NCBI GenBank assembly: GCA_002633005.1
Contig: NMRA01000597.1
Span: 1 to 52,956 of the forward strand
Reading direction: 5' to 3'
Length of the DNA: 52,956 nucleotides
Source: Phoronis australis
Taxonomy: Eukaryota; Phoronida; Phoronidae
Part shown: positions 32,695 through 42,872 of the stretch, piece by piece
Position numbering within the stretch: position 1 is the stretch's first letter
Layout: each line of letters starts with the position of its first letter
Notes under the pieces: generated by a model
The model's input: only the letters and a program-made list of their open reading frames with translations
Databases searched by the model: none
What the model was told of the DNA's origin: nothing
Position numbers and translations under genes: made by a program

Positions 32695-33516
32695 NNNNNN
32701 NNNNNNNNNNNNNNNNNNNNNNNNNNNNNNNNNNNNNNNNNNNNNNNNNNNNNNNNNNNNNNNNNNNNNNNNNNNNNNNNNNNNNNNNNNNNNNNNNNNN
32801 NNNNNNNNNNNNNNNNNNNNNNNNNNNNNNNNNNNNNNNNNNNNNNNNNNNNNNNNNNNNNNNNNNNNNNNNNNNNNNNNNNNNNNNNNNNNNNNNNNNN
32901 NNNNNNNNNNNNNNNNNNNNNNNNNNNNNNNNNNNNNNNNNNNNNNNNNNNNNNNNNNNNNNNNNNNNNNNNNNNNNNNNNNNNNNNNNNNNNNNNNNNN
33001 NNNNNNNNNNNNNNNNNNNNNNNNNNNNNNNNNNNNNNNNNNNNNNNNNNNNNNNNNNNNNNNNNNNNNNNNNNNNNNNNNNNNNNNNNNNNNNNNNNNN
33101 NNNNNNNNNNNNNNNNNNNNNNNNNNNNNNNNNNNNNNNNNNNNNNNNNNNNNNNNNNNNNNNNNNNNNNNNNNNNNNNNNNNNNNNNNNNNNNNNNNNN
33201 NNNNNNNNNNNNNNNNNNNNNNNNNNNNNNNNNNNNNNNNNNNNNNNNNNNNNNNNNNNNNNNNNNNNNNNNNNNNNNNNNNNNNNNNNNNNNNNNNNNN
33301 NNNNNNNNNNNNNNNNNNNNNNNNNNNNNNNNNNNNNNNNNNNNNNNNNNNNNNNNNNNNNNNNNNNNNNNNNNNNNNNNNNNNNNNNNNNNNNNNNNNN
33401 NNNNNNNNNNNNNNNNNNNNNNNNNNNNNNNNNNNNNNNNNNNNNNNNNNNNNNNNNNNNNNNNNNNNNNNNNNNNNNNNNNNNNNNNNNNNNNNNNNNN
33501 NNNNNNNNNNNNNNNN
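32695..33516. other. Assembly gap (Ns)
   Basis: A run of 822 unknown bases. Any open frame drawn through it is meaningless. Confidence 0.99.
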
Positions 33517-34214
33517 AATTTTAGTGATATCTTTCGATTGGCAAAGCTCAATTGGTGATCTAAGCAGGCGAAAGTAAAGGAAATAGTGACTTCAGAAAAC
33601 CACAGTTCAACTGTGAGTTTACACCAATGTGGTAAACGAGAGTAGTTCTACTTGCTGCGTCAGCTGCAGGTCTCTTTTATGACACACAACGTGTGACTGG
33701 GCAAAGCGTTTTCTACATAATGTGGATAAATCAGTGGAGCGTGAGACCCCTGAGGTCCCTGTCAAGTCCTCACGACAATTCTACTGTATGTTATGAGGTG
33801 CTTGAATATAAATCTGTGCTGAATATCAGTGCCTGGTACTACTGTCTGGCAGTTGCTTACCAAAATCACAGCGAATTCCAAAGAGGAGTTTCTGCTTGAT
33901 TGAATTGGTGGAACAAGGTTAACCAACAGACACTGGATAAGATAACGTGGCTGTCGTAGCGGAAGACGCTGTGATGCCTACCCTCTTTCACAGTGCCGGC
34001 ATTGCTCATCTCTTGATTTCGACATTGATCTGTTCACATTCTGGTGTGTGTTTAATAGAAAGTTTGAAACTTTATTCTAAGGATGGGAATTTCTTCTAAT
34101 AAAGGCTTGTTCCATTGGTACGTAAAACATAATGGGCGATGCGTGATGGGAATGTGCATGCTTATTCGATACGATGTTCGTCTATTTCCTTGTGACGTTA
34201 TCGTGTACATAGAA

Positions 34215-34440
34215 AAATAAGGGGTACCATGAAAAATCATACACATGAGCAACGCATCTTACACACAAACCACCAGAACTGTGAACCATGCATACGAACC
34301 CATGAACCATACAAACGAACCAAAAGTCATGTATACGAACAAAATCATGCCCACGAACCCCAAAAATCAAACACACACGAACACAAATCATACGGACGTC
34401 GAGCAACCGAATCACACACACAGGAACCACCAAATGATTA
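34215..34440 (+). repeat. Low-complexity A/C-rich degenerate repeat
   Basis: Variants of 'acgaaccatacaaacgaac' and 'cacacacgaacaca' recur irregularly. All three plus frames are open for more than 60 codons because T-rich stop codons are rare, so no gene is implied. The right edge shows an inverted pair, 'gagcaaccgaatcacac' (34399) and 'tgtgattcggtgctcg' (34454). Confidence 0.6.
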
Positions 34441-34483
34441 AGTGTTCGTGCATGTGATTCGGTGCTCGTGTGTATGATTTTGA

Positions 34484-35990
34484 CTCCCGCACTTTCAAAA
34501 CAGCGAACCGCACTGAAAAACAGGAACCCCGACCTTTAAAACAGGAACTCCGGGAATCGGACAGCACACCCGGGGACCAAAACACCACTCCCGCACTTTC
34601 TGTCAAGCATTGCTTCATGAAAAATAAATCTTCCTACTTTAACTACTTGTTGTGATATGTTGCTTTACTATATGAGAATTTTAGGCAACTCATGACGGAT
34701 TGGCGTTCTACGTTATTCTACTACTAAAGTTGTAATCTTTTGTGTCAGCTTTCGGCGCCATGAAATATTGCGTGACCTATTGGGCTGTTTCTTTTTCCCC
34801 CAATTCTTCAATCAACTGTTCTTCTTCCACGAGGTTGCGTCACAACAAATTAATCAACAATGGCAATCGAAAGTCGAAATAATATCTTTGTTCATGATTT
34901 TTGAAAATATTTTTGAAGGAACTATTGAATAATCTGAAATTAACGAAATATTCACCGAGATAACATGTTGAGAGTATAGACCGTGGTGATTTTCGCCTAC
35001 AGACAAGTTGCACGAGTTTAACCGATAAAATCAAATGATCAGATTAATATAATTTATCCCATACGGGTTGAATCAGTCGAGTGCAATACGGCCATGCGAT
35101 ATTGTTTTCCGTATTCCTCTCCCGCACTACTTCAACAGTGTCCTCTGACATGGAAAGTTCAAAAGGAAGGTCAATGTCGACTCGACGTCGTTAGCAAGTT
35201 CGATCATCAAACTTTCCTAAAACAGTGTAAAGTAATACAATTGCAGCAGTATAAATAGCACTCAACATGCAATCAGGTCCCAATCGTATCATCTGGAGCA
35301 AAACAGTTTGTCTCAGTTTTCAATTGCTAAATATTAATCGTCTGCAACTCAAGAGCCGATTCCTCGGTAACTACAATATTAAATATTGTTGTTATTTAAC
35401 CACTTTCAGGAGATATTACAATTTCAGTTTCCGTTGTTTTCATCGTTGTTACCTCTTTTCAAGTAATAAATATTACAATTAAAACGGTTTCTTTTACTAG
35501 AGAAAGCTTGCAGCCTAACGCGCAAGTACATTTACATAGGATGTGATCCGCCACGTGAACAGTCTGAGGGAAGAATTTAAATAATTTGCCCAAAAATGAA
35601 AGAAACTTAGGAATTCGAAGCGTATGGGAAAAATACAACTCAACATTATTCCGCGAAGGTCTCGGTCGATACGCGGAATAATGTCTCGTGGGATACTACT
35701 TCATCTACGCCACTCTCGGTGCGTTTTGTGCATATAAGTTACGTTTTATTATTGACAATTTCTAACAAACAATTGCAGAAAACAAGTGGAAAGTACTTGA
35801 AGATGCTTTAACTCAAAGTTTGAGGCTACTGACAACGGTCCGGGTTTCCTGTCTGATTATGGGATTCCTGTTTTTTCAAAGGCCTGGGTTCGTGTTTTTC
35901 GGGCTGGTTAGCTGTTTTGAATGTGCGGGAGTTTGTTCTGGACTCTGGGATATCTGTTTTATACCAGAGTTCCTGTTTCGATGGAACACC
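34484..35990. repeat. Divergent inverted repeat enclosing about 1.25 kb
   Basis: The left arm 34484-34595 ('actcccgcactttcaaaaca' onward, with repeated 'aaacaggaac') matches the reverse complement of 35840-35950. That arm contains 'tgttttgaatgtgcgggagt' and 'tttcctgtctgattatggga'. The arms are about 75 percent similar by eye. It could be the ends of an old transposon or two opposed copies of a simple 'aaacaggaactcc' repeat. Confidence 0.45.
35644..35683. repeat. Perfect 12 bp inverted repeat
   Basis: The arms 'cattattccgcg' and 'cgcggaataatg' flank a 16 nt spacer. The following sequence ('tctcgtgggatactacttca' to 35745) matches 5846-5915, so it belongs to a dispersed repeat. Confidence 0.7.
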
Positions 35991-36298
35991 CTGTCAAGTC
36001 TACTTTGAGGATAGCAGAATCTTTTTGTTGGCGAAATATATTATTCTGAAGAAAAAATTTTTGTCGATGTTTGGCAACTGCTAAATTGTGAGTCGTTTCT
36101 ATATTTGCTGTTTCCAATTATGAATATATAACGAGGACATTTCGAGCACTGGCACGATTTTCNCCGCCCTCCCCCACCAGAAACTAGTATGAGCCGAATA
36201 AAAAAAATCCCTCATCAGTTGTTCGTCTCATAAGGATTTTCTACCCCACCACGTAGTCGGACCAACTGTGGTTTCTTTTGTTGGTTTTGGCCTTGACG

Positions 36299-36364
36299 TA
36301 GGCGGTGTAGCACTGAAATAAGTAGGGTTATACCCTCCCCGGCCCCCTATGGTGCGCCTCCCAT
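36299..36364 (+). repeat. Family B short repeat
   Basis: It contains 'taggcggtgtagcactgaaa' followed by a G/C-rich inverted core, as in the copies at 1117-1207 (inverted), 41096-41161 and 45382-45443. Confidence 0.5.
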
Positions 36365-36471
36365 GCTTGATACAGTGTAACCCTTTGACATGACACAAGG
36401 ACACTCAGAAGGAGCGAACAAGGAAAAATACTTCGGAACCGGAAATATCAATAGCTAACTGTGGCAACTAC

Positions 36472-36669
36472 CGTTGTTGAAGTCAACTGTTCCTTTCTCT
36501 ACATTTCTGTGTCTGCATGTCCGTGGGTGCGTTTCGTTGCCAGGGTCGTCGACTGCAAGGTTGTAGTTCCAGCACTTGATTTGGGCTCGGCAAGGTTCAG
36601 TTGATGACACAGTGTTGGAAAAGAATCCAGCAGAACACTGTTTGCAAATGACGTCTGAGGTGGGTGTAC
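36472..36669 (-). CDS. Receptor exon 2: TNFR cysteine-rich repeat
   Basis: Acceptor 'tgcacttttaattcag' and donor ACG|GTAGTT bound 198 nt, phase 1 at both ends as in many TNFR genes. It begins TPTSDVICKQCSAGFFSNTV then SSTEPCRAQIKC, a classical A-type TNFR module (D-x-x-C-x-x-C-x-x-G-x-F-S). It ends with ETHPRTCRHRNVEKGTV. The split glycine codon from exon 1 is completed by its first two bases. Confidence 0.82.
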
Positions 36670-37562
36670 CTGAATTAAAAGTGCAGTGGATTTTATCAAT
36701 AATTACAGCCTTCGCCCTCACAGTCATTCATGCGCTGACTGAAAGTATCACGGCTCTTCCGTTGCATTTCGCGCTGTTTTGCTGGAAAATCGAATTTATT
36801 TTTAGGCCTTTTGCTCTCATGAAATCGGTCACGAGATATTTCATATCATGACAGGATTTTCGTGAACGACAATTCTAAAAACCAAGAGTGTTACCAGTAT
36901 GAAAAATGACACCTGTTATAATGAAACCGTTTGCGTACTAATAGGCTGATTAATTAAATAATTACTAAACAGATTAAGTGAAATTTCAATGATTTTAGGG
37001 TTTAATAGTAACATAAAAAGATAATAAACCAGGGGGCAGCTATATAAATGACAGAAGAGAAATAACTTCAATAAAACAAAAGATAAAAATTTTAGAATAA
37101 GGATCCCTCACAGGGAACACTGAAACACATTTTAATTGTTAAATTACTAAAGAAAGTGAACTCTGGAAAATAAAAATATTCATGACAACAAGGAGACAAT
37201 GTTATTTTGAGCAAGGTAATAATATATGCACGTACACGCACGCGCGCACGCACACACTTAGCTACGCAAATACGAGTAGCTGTTCGACAGTTACGTTGGG
37301 TCTTGACTTTTCGTTTCTAATTGCAGAACACTCAGAAACCAAATGTCACTTTTTTCTGTAAAATTCTGAATCATGATTTTAAAACTCAAGATATACTTTT
37401 GAAAAACTAACATGTAGTTTGATAGGTTGTCGAAAGTGGCTCTCAGACTGGAGCTCAAAAGTTATCAGAGGCCAGGTAGAGACACAGATCACGAGCGGGG
37501 AGTTGGCATTTCATGTCTAGAGTTCTACGCGGAGAGGTAACAAAAATCGAAGTACATGTATG

Positions 37563-37619
37563 TCTAGGCAATTACATCGCCCTGTATGTCGTAGACAACC
37601 GAGGGGCTATGTGTTGCCT
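37563..37619. mobile_element. Ultra-short family C element (57 bp)
   Basis: It starts 'taggcaattacatcgccc' and ends 'ggggctatgtgttgccta'. Both ends match the 0.74 kb element at 2351-3096. No clean target duplication is visible. Confidence 0.55.
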
Positions 37620-38104
37620 AATCATGTCCAGGTAAAACACGGTTTCATGAGAACCTGTAAGGATTTGGTTAGTACTATCACAATCAGATAATAGAACTGT
37701 CGCACTCAAAAAGTATTAGCACCACACCGGGAATTTCTTCTGAAAATTTCCCATTTCACAGAAGCCGTGTGCAAAATTTTCTTATGGAGCTTTAGCTCTG
37801 CTTGACTTGGAGCGGGCTCACAGGGTTGTTATGGAGACAATCAATCCAGGGTATTTAACGAAGCTGCAGACGTTGTATAATGAGTTATCAAACTCGTTTC
37901 ACAATGTTGAGAGTTAAGTGTTTACATACTGAGCATTATTTCGTTTTCGAGATTTGGGAGACCAAACCGTTGGCGTAATATCTGATAACAGGCTCCGTAA
38001 AACAGGATTTAGTATCGAGTCGACAACCATTGCCATTGTCTTCGCCGTCATTGTCATAGTCGGCAATGGCAGCAATAGCATTAGCAATATGCATGTAGGC
38101 CTAC

Positions 38105-38438
38105 CTTGCTTGAAAACACCAAAACCAATCGGGCACTTTCTCTGAACGCGACATTCTTGAAATGACTTGTCATTATCATGATAATAGCCCTCTTTGCACT
38201 GACATAATGCGTTTCTTGTCGACGTACAGTTTAAAACAGTGGTCATGAAAGATGTGGAACATGACGAGCAAGGAACGCACCAATTTACTCTGTTCCAAAA
38301 CGGCATGAACGTGTTCTCCTTACATGGCAGACATACTGTGTCGAAATACTTCGAGCAGTGAATCATGCGATAGTGTCCTGGTGGACACAGGGAGCAGTTT
38401 AAACCTCCGCGTCTGTAGAACATAACGGTTGCCGGCTT
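38105..38438 (-). CDS. Receptor exon 1 of model: N-terminal TNFR cysteine-rich repeats
   Basis: Acceptor 'gttttgatttccag' precedes 38438 and donor AAG|GTAGGC follows 38105, in phase 1. The sequence has LNCSLCPPGHYRMIHCSKYF, NWCVPCSSCSTSFMTT and ALCQCKEGYYHDNDKSFQEC. That makes about twelve cysteines in TNFR-like spacing, with the C-x-x-G-x-Y/F start of each module. An upstream acceptor means at least one more 5' exon, expected to carry the signal peptide. The methionine at 38423 is not preceded or followed by a signal sequence. Confidence 0.8.
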
Positions 38439-39483
38439 CTGGAAATCAAAACCATTCAGTTAATGCCGTATTCGCTGTCTTCACTGTAAGTCACAAATAC
38501 CATGCAACGCAAATTTTTTATCGGAGTGTAGATATAGTCCGCCAATTGTCTACCGGGCATTAATTCACCTGGTGTGTACACCAACGCACGTCTCCGCTAT
38601 TTCAATCAGCCACCATGAGTCAATTGGAGTACTTTCATAGGCATAAAATCAAGTACATTTGTGTGTAAAAATTTCTTTTTTAGGCCATAATGTTCTCGAG
38701 GAATAGGCCTACTAGTCGTTGATTAGTCGGTCTCCCACAAAAGGTCAACCATGCAGCTGAGACGTCTGATTGATTTGTAAGCCGAAGTGGTCGCAGGCTT
38801 GCGTTCAGTAACGCTAGGACCTAGCTAAAATGTAGCCAAGGAAGTCACGTGTTCTCATTAAAAATGCACGGCAATATCTCACGTAATCTCACGAAGCCTT
38901 GGTTTTTAGCGAGGTCTTAGCGTTACTGAACGGGAGCAGTCGGCTGAAAGTGTGGAGTGAATCACTAAGTGCAAATTCTCAACTTATTTTCCACAAAAAT
39001 AATTGTCAAACTTGCCATTTTTCGATGGCTGATTATACCTTACTGCAAATAAAGAAAAAGTTCTCGAAAGTTGGTTTATGACATCTACACGGTAGATCTT
39101 CAAAAGAAATTTAACAAAATACAATTGTACTTGTCGGATATAGTGTGTTCTAAAGTGAAGAATTTCCAACTAGTATGCTTAGAATCTGAAATTAAATGCT
39201 TTAAGTCGCAGTGAAATACACTAACACCAACGAACCTTTCTGAGGTTAAACACTCCACCTTGGATGATGTACCAAAACTCACAAGTCAGCACGAGCGCAG
39301 ATATCTTCAAGAGCCCCATTCATACGCCACAAGTTACTGGGCAAATAGCTTGAAAAAACATTCCAAAGTCATATTACATCATGAAAGAGCTTTGGGATCC
39401 CAATGGACACCACGACTCATTTGAAAGGCATATATGACATATGTATTACCATGCACGAATTAGCAACTTCAGCACTCACTAAA

Positions 39484-39580
39484 CATGCGTGCAACCAGCC
39501 TAAAAATGAGGGGGGGGGGCTCAAAATTTTGAAAATGTGGACGTTTTACGATAAAAACAAAAAAAAATTCACAGCTATAT
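39484..39580 (-). mobile_element. Family A element, truncated inverted copy
   Basis: The sequence 'catgcgtgcaaccagccta' then a G run, 'gctcaaaattttgaaaatgtgg' and 'attcacagctatatgaattg' is the inverse of the right half of other copies. The remainder is lost. Confidence 0.45.
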
Positions 39581-40097
39581 GAATTGAGAAATGTTAAAGT
39601 CGTCTGGAATCCAAGCATTGTGTTTGAAAGCTGAACTCTTTAGTTATAAAATGACACCACTTTGGTCCCCAAAAACTAAACTGCATATTAATGGCACTAG
39701 GATGCTTTGAACATGACATGTTTACCCTTCCAAAAGATGTCTTTTCCCAGGCGTGTACTCGGGCATGATCCTCCTTTTTGAACCAACAGATGTCACTAAT
39801 ATATGCAAATGAGGCTCGCATCTCCTACGTCATATGACGTCATACGACGCGACGCAGTTCTACTTGACTGGGCAGATCTAAGAAAATTAAGTACTCACAC
39901 AAGTCAATGTTCAAAGAACATTGAATGGTTTCACAAGAAAATACACTTAATTGTATTTGGATACGCTTTCATGTGTGTATGCGTGGACTTCGTCATTTTG
40001 CTTAAATCCACATTTAGAAGCAGGTGTTAGTCAAGAAATTAGCTGCTCCCGCCACGGTGGCCGGTCGAGTGTCGCACGGTGGCGTCGCCGGGAAGTC

Positions 40098-40262
40098 TGA
40101 TCCATGCATGCGCAATTCGACGCCTTGCTAGTCGCTGGTCAGCTCTGCTATGATTCATGCGCAATTCGACGAACTAATACTAGTCGCTGGTCAACTCTGC
40201 TATGATTCATGCGCAATTCGACGAACTAAGGCTAGTCGCTGGTCAGCTCCGCTATGATTCAT
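40098..40262 (+). repeat. 52 bp tandem repeat, three copies
   Basis: The units at 40098-40150, 40151-40202 and 40203-40254, plus an 8 bp partial, share 'catgcgcaattcgacg' and 'ctagtcgctggtca(g/a)ct'. They differ at only a few positions, so the amplification is recent. Confidence 0.9.
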
Positions 40263-41095
40263 TTGAGACGTGCGGCTTAACTCGAACCTATACCCGTGTT
40301 CTGGCTCCAAGGTCGTTTTTTTTTACCCAGTTTCGGGACTAAAAGTTCATTTTGTAATACGGTCATTTCCTGCAAATTTTTTTTTGAAAGGTATGATCCC
40401 GAAATCCTTGGCCTATAGAGCTGAGTCAAAATTCCTTGTTGAAACACGGCCATGACTGGTCCAGTTTCTGCCGGGCTGCTGGGGAAAATGAACGTGTGTC
40501 CCAAAAATGCACTTCAACCCCTGCAGCTCAAGTTCTTTTCCCGTCAACCACTGTGCGCGGATTCTATGCGGGCAGTCTACTGCATGACTACACCTTATTT
40601 TTAACGTGGGTGCGTCACTGAGTTACGACGTGTCCAGCCTTTTGCAGTATGCACGGGAATAGCAAACAAACGATTCGGCTTAGAAGAACCTAAATTCATA
40701 TTGCACAATACTACTGGGAACTACAAGCATCAAGGAAGTGCTAAGACAATCTTTCCAAATTTATCATGTGAGCAATGACTTGGACTTCTTTTTCGATCTA
40801 CGGTTTTTTAATTTTTGAATTTCATTAGTCTAGTTTTTAATTCAATAAAGCATTTAGAGCTGCCCGACATTCATGAATATCACTGTTATCGTTTAGTGTC
40901 CTTCTTTGCGATATGGTGGTCTGATGATACGGATAGAATTTTCGCAAGTCAGCCTTCAGCCTTCAACTAACAGTGACACATGGCCATTTCTCACAAGACA
41001 GCTTCTGTGCTGTGCACGAATGTTTTGTGTTTTTGATGAATTTGTAATCTCAACTTCCCCTCGTGAGTAGTTGGCAGTGTCATGTCGGAGGTGAA

Positions 41096-41161
41096 TAGAG
41101 GGCGCAGCACTGAAAGTGGGGGATAAAGCCCCCTCAGCCCCCGTGCAGTGCACCGCCTATA
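41096..41161 (+). repeat. Family B short repeat
   Basis: It contains 'gggcgcagcactgaaagtgg', then 'ataaagccccctcagcccc' and the closing 'gtgcaccgcctat', the inverse of the opening 'ataggcggtg(c)' seen in other copies. Confidence 0.5.
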
Positions 41162-42851
41162 GACCACTGAAAAACTTGGACTGAATTAATACGCTCCTCA
41201 AAATTTTTGCTTTATAAATTTTCTCGAATTTTCGAAATACATGTATGAATGATTAAGTGCACATTTTCAAGGGCGTTTAGACGACCTATGCTGCAAAAAC
41301 GTAAACCTAACAACAATTGCCCTGGCCAGGGCCCTCAAATGGTAAACCATACGCTGATACCGAGTTGTCAATGTTTTCCTGAATTTTCTCTCTGATCCGT
41401 ATTCGAAGTCTTTCTTTTTTGTCTTTCCCCAACCCCACACCTTTGTCGGTTGCCACGGTTTGACCCTGAGGCATGCAATTTTTTGGGGTGGCACGCGCCC
41501 ACCCCCCGCTTACTAAGGTCCTGATGCAAGGAGTCCATCGCTGGTCCAAGGTTGTATAGCTTGAGCAAAAGGTTTAAGAAATACAGGCGCAGTTTTGCGT
41601 ATTTAATTGTGTGTGTAAAAGGGTTTATGAATTCGTACATGGGCCTGTACCCGGCACTGACCACAAATGTGGACACTAATTCGGCTATTGCGCAAGTCGA
41701 CTGTAGCAAGGTGGCCAGTGAAAATGTAAGGCAGCACCAGGCCAGTGGGCGTGTGTGACAACTTGGATTTCTAGTCTCTTATTATGAAAACCATTGAAGG
41801 CAATTACCAGCTCCTGCAAACAAGAATTTTGAAGTATGGATAATTTCAGCAGGAGTTAGCTGTAGACTTAGTCGCGAAGCTGCCAACATTCCAGCCACGG
41901 TTACTGCCGTTCCTTCGAAGCAATTAGCACACATATAAGAATTTTTAAGAATGGTAAGGGTGCGTTTTGTGTTGACGGAAATGTCCATGGTGTCGAGGAA
42001 TTTGAGGCATTTAATGATGAACAACTGTTGTGGCTTAATTTGGGAGAACACCTAACTAACTTCCAAGTATGCATACTGTGGCGGAATTAAAAAATACGAT
42101 TATGGTAGTGCTAATTGTAGCAGAGCGCCCACAAAGTGTGCTAAAATGGTAGAAAATTAGGCATAACATTTCTGTAGCAGATAAAAGGTTGATTGGCACT
42201 GAAGACTGATGTCTTCAATACTCAGAAAAAATTTGGGCAGGCAAGAGACTTGCCAAGAAAACGGCACAGTTGAGTCCGGGCACTCTAAAGGAAAGAACTG
42301 CAGCCAATTCCAATTATTCGGTGCAACTTCTCTCACCCGACGGCGTTGTTTCACGATACCGCAACCTCAAACAACGTCAAAGAAACGAAACGCGGAGGGT
42401 GACATAGTACAGAGTATTAATATTTATTCTTGGATACAGGTGTCCACTTCAAAATGAATTTCCCACGGTCATTCTTTATGCTGATAGCAATGTTTTCGTC
42501 AACTGAAGAAGAGCAGGAATCATAGACATCCCGCGCGCTCTGTCTGTGGTTGTGACACTTCAAACTTTGTCAACACGATAGGTAGCCGCGCAGAACGTTC
42601 GATGTTGACCTCATTCTAATCTTCTCTGCAATCCACTGTCAGGGGACGAAAACAATTCAAAGTCCGCCCCTCGAAATAGGGCTTGCTTAGCTGGAATTCA
42701 GAACTGCTGCCATCAGATTGTTTTCACCTCCTGATTGCGAAGCGATCGAGTGTTAGCTGTGGTATCTTCATCAGCGCGTGCTCTCAGCGGGACTGTCAGC
42801 GCTTTATCCACCAGCGCTCGACCAACAACTGACGAGTCTCATAACTCCCAT

Positions 42852-42872
42852 ATGCAAATTTGATATGCAAAT
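42852..42872 (+). promoter_or_regulatory. Paired octamer (POU) motifs
   Basis: ATGCAAAT occurs at 42852-42859 and again at 42865-42872, flanked by inverted 'actccca' and 'gggagt'. It may be a regulatory site, but no nearby promoter can be assigned. Confidence 0.2.

Larger units (their letters stand above)
6355..38438 (-). other. Gene span: TNFR-ectodomain / ZU5-UPA-Death transmembrane receptor, 5' end missing
   Basis: Thirteen minus-strand exons (listed separately) join with matching phases at every junction: 38438-38105, 36669-36472, 26365-26226, 24375-24311, 23933-23906, 23838-23718, 23459-23343, 23271-22994, 22931-22083, 21871-21695, 21520-21311, 11061-10904, 6585-6360. The sum is 2901 nt, 967 codons with stop. 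Model residues: cysteine-rich TNFR repeats 1-177, transmembrane helix about 196-221, acidic/serine-rich linker 225-430, ZU5 about 526-620, UPA about 621-832, Death about 845-940, acidic tail to 966. By family knowledge ZU5-UPA-Death is the cytoplasmic tail of UNC5 receptors and part of PIDD and ankyrins, while cysteine-rich repeats of this type are the ectodomain of TNF receptors. I infer a plasma-membrane death-domain receptor for a TNF-like or unknown ligand. No signal peptide exon was found between 38.44 kb and the next recognised gene. Confidence 0.75.

Noticed and set aside
32630-33577. Open frames of about 300 codons across 32.6-33.6 kb
   Set aside because: They run through 822 Ns and only appear open because unknown bases contain no stop codons.
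34229-34457. Overlapping 70-codon plus-strand frames rich in N, H, T and P
   Set aside because: Several frames are open at once because the A/C-rich repeat lacks stop codons. There is no domain and no splice or start evidence.
41782-42051. Minus-strand frame considered as the missing signal-peptide exon of the receptor
   Set aside because: The hydrophobic stretch (GTAVTVAGMLAASRLSL) is internal and weak, and no donor in phase 0 gives a normal signal peptide.
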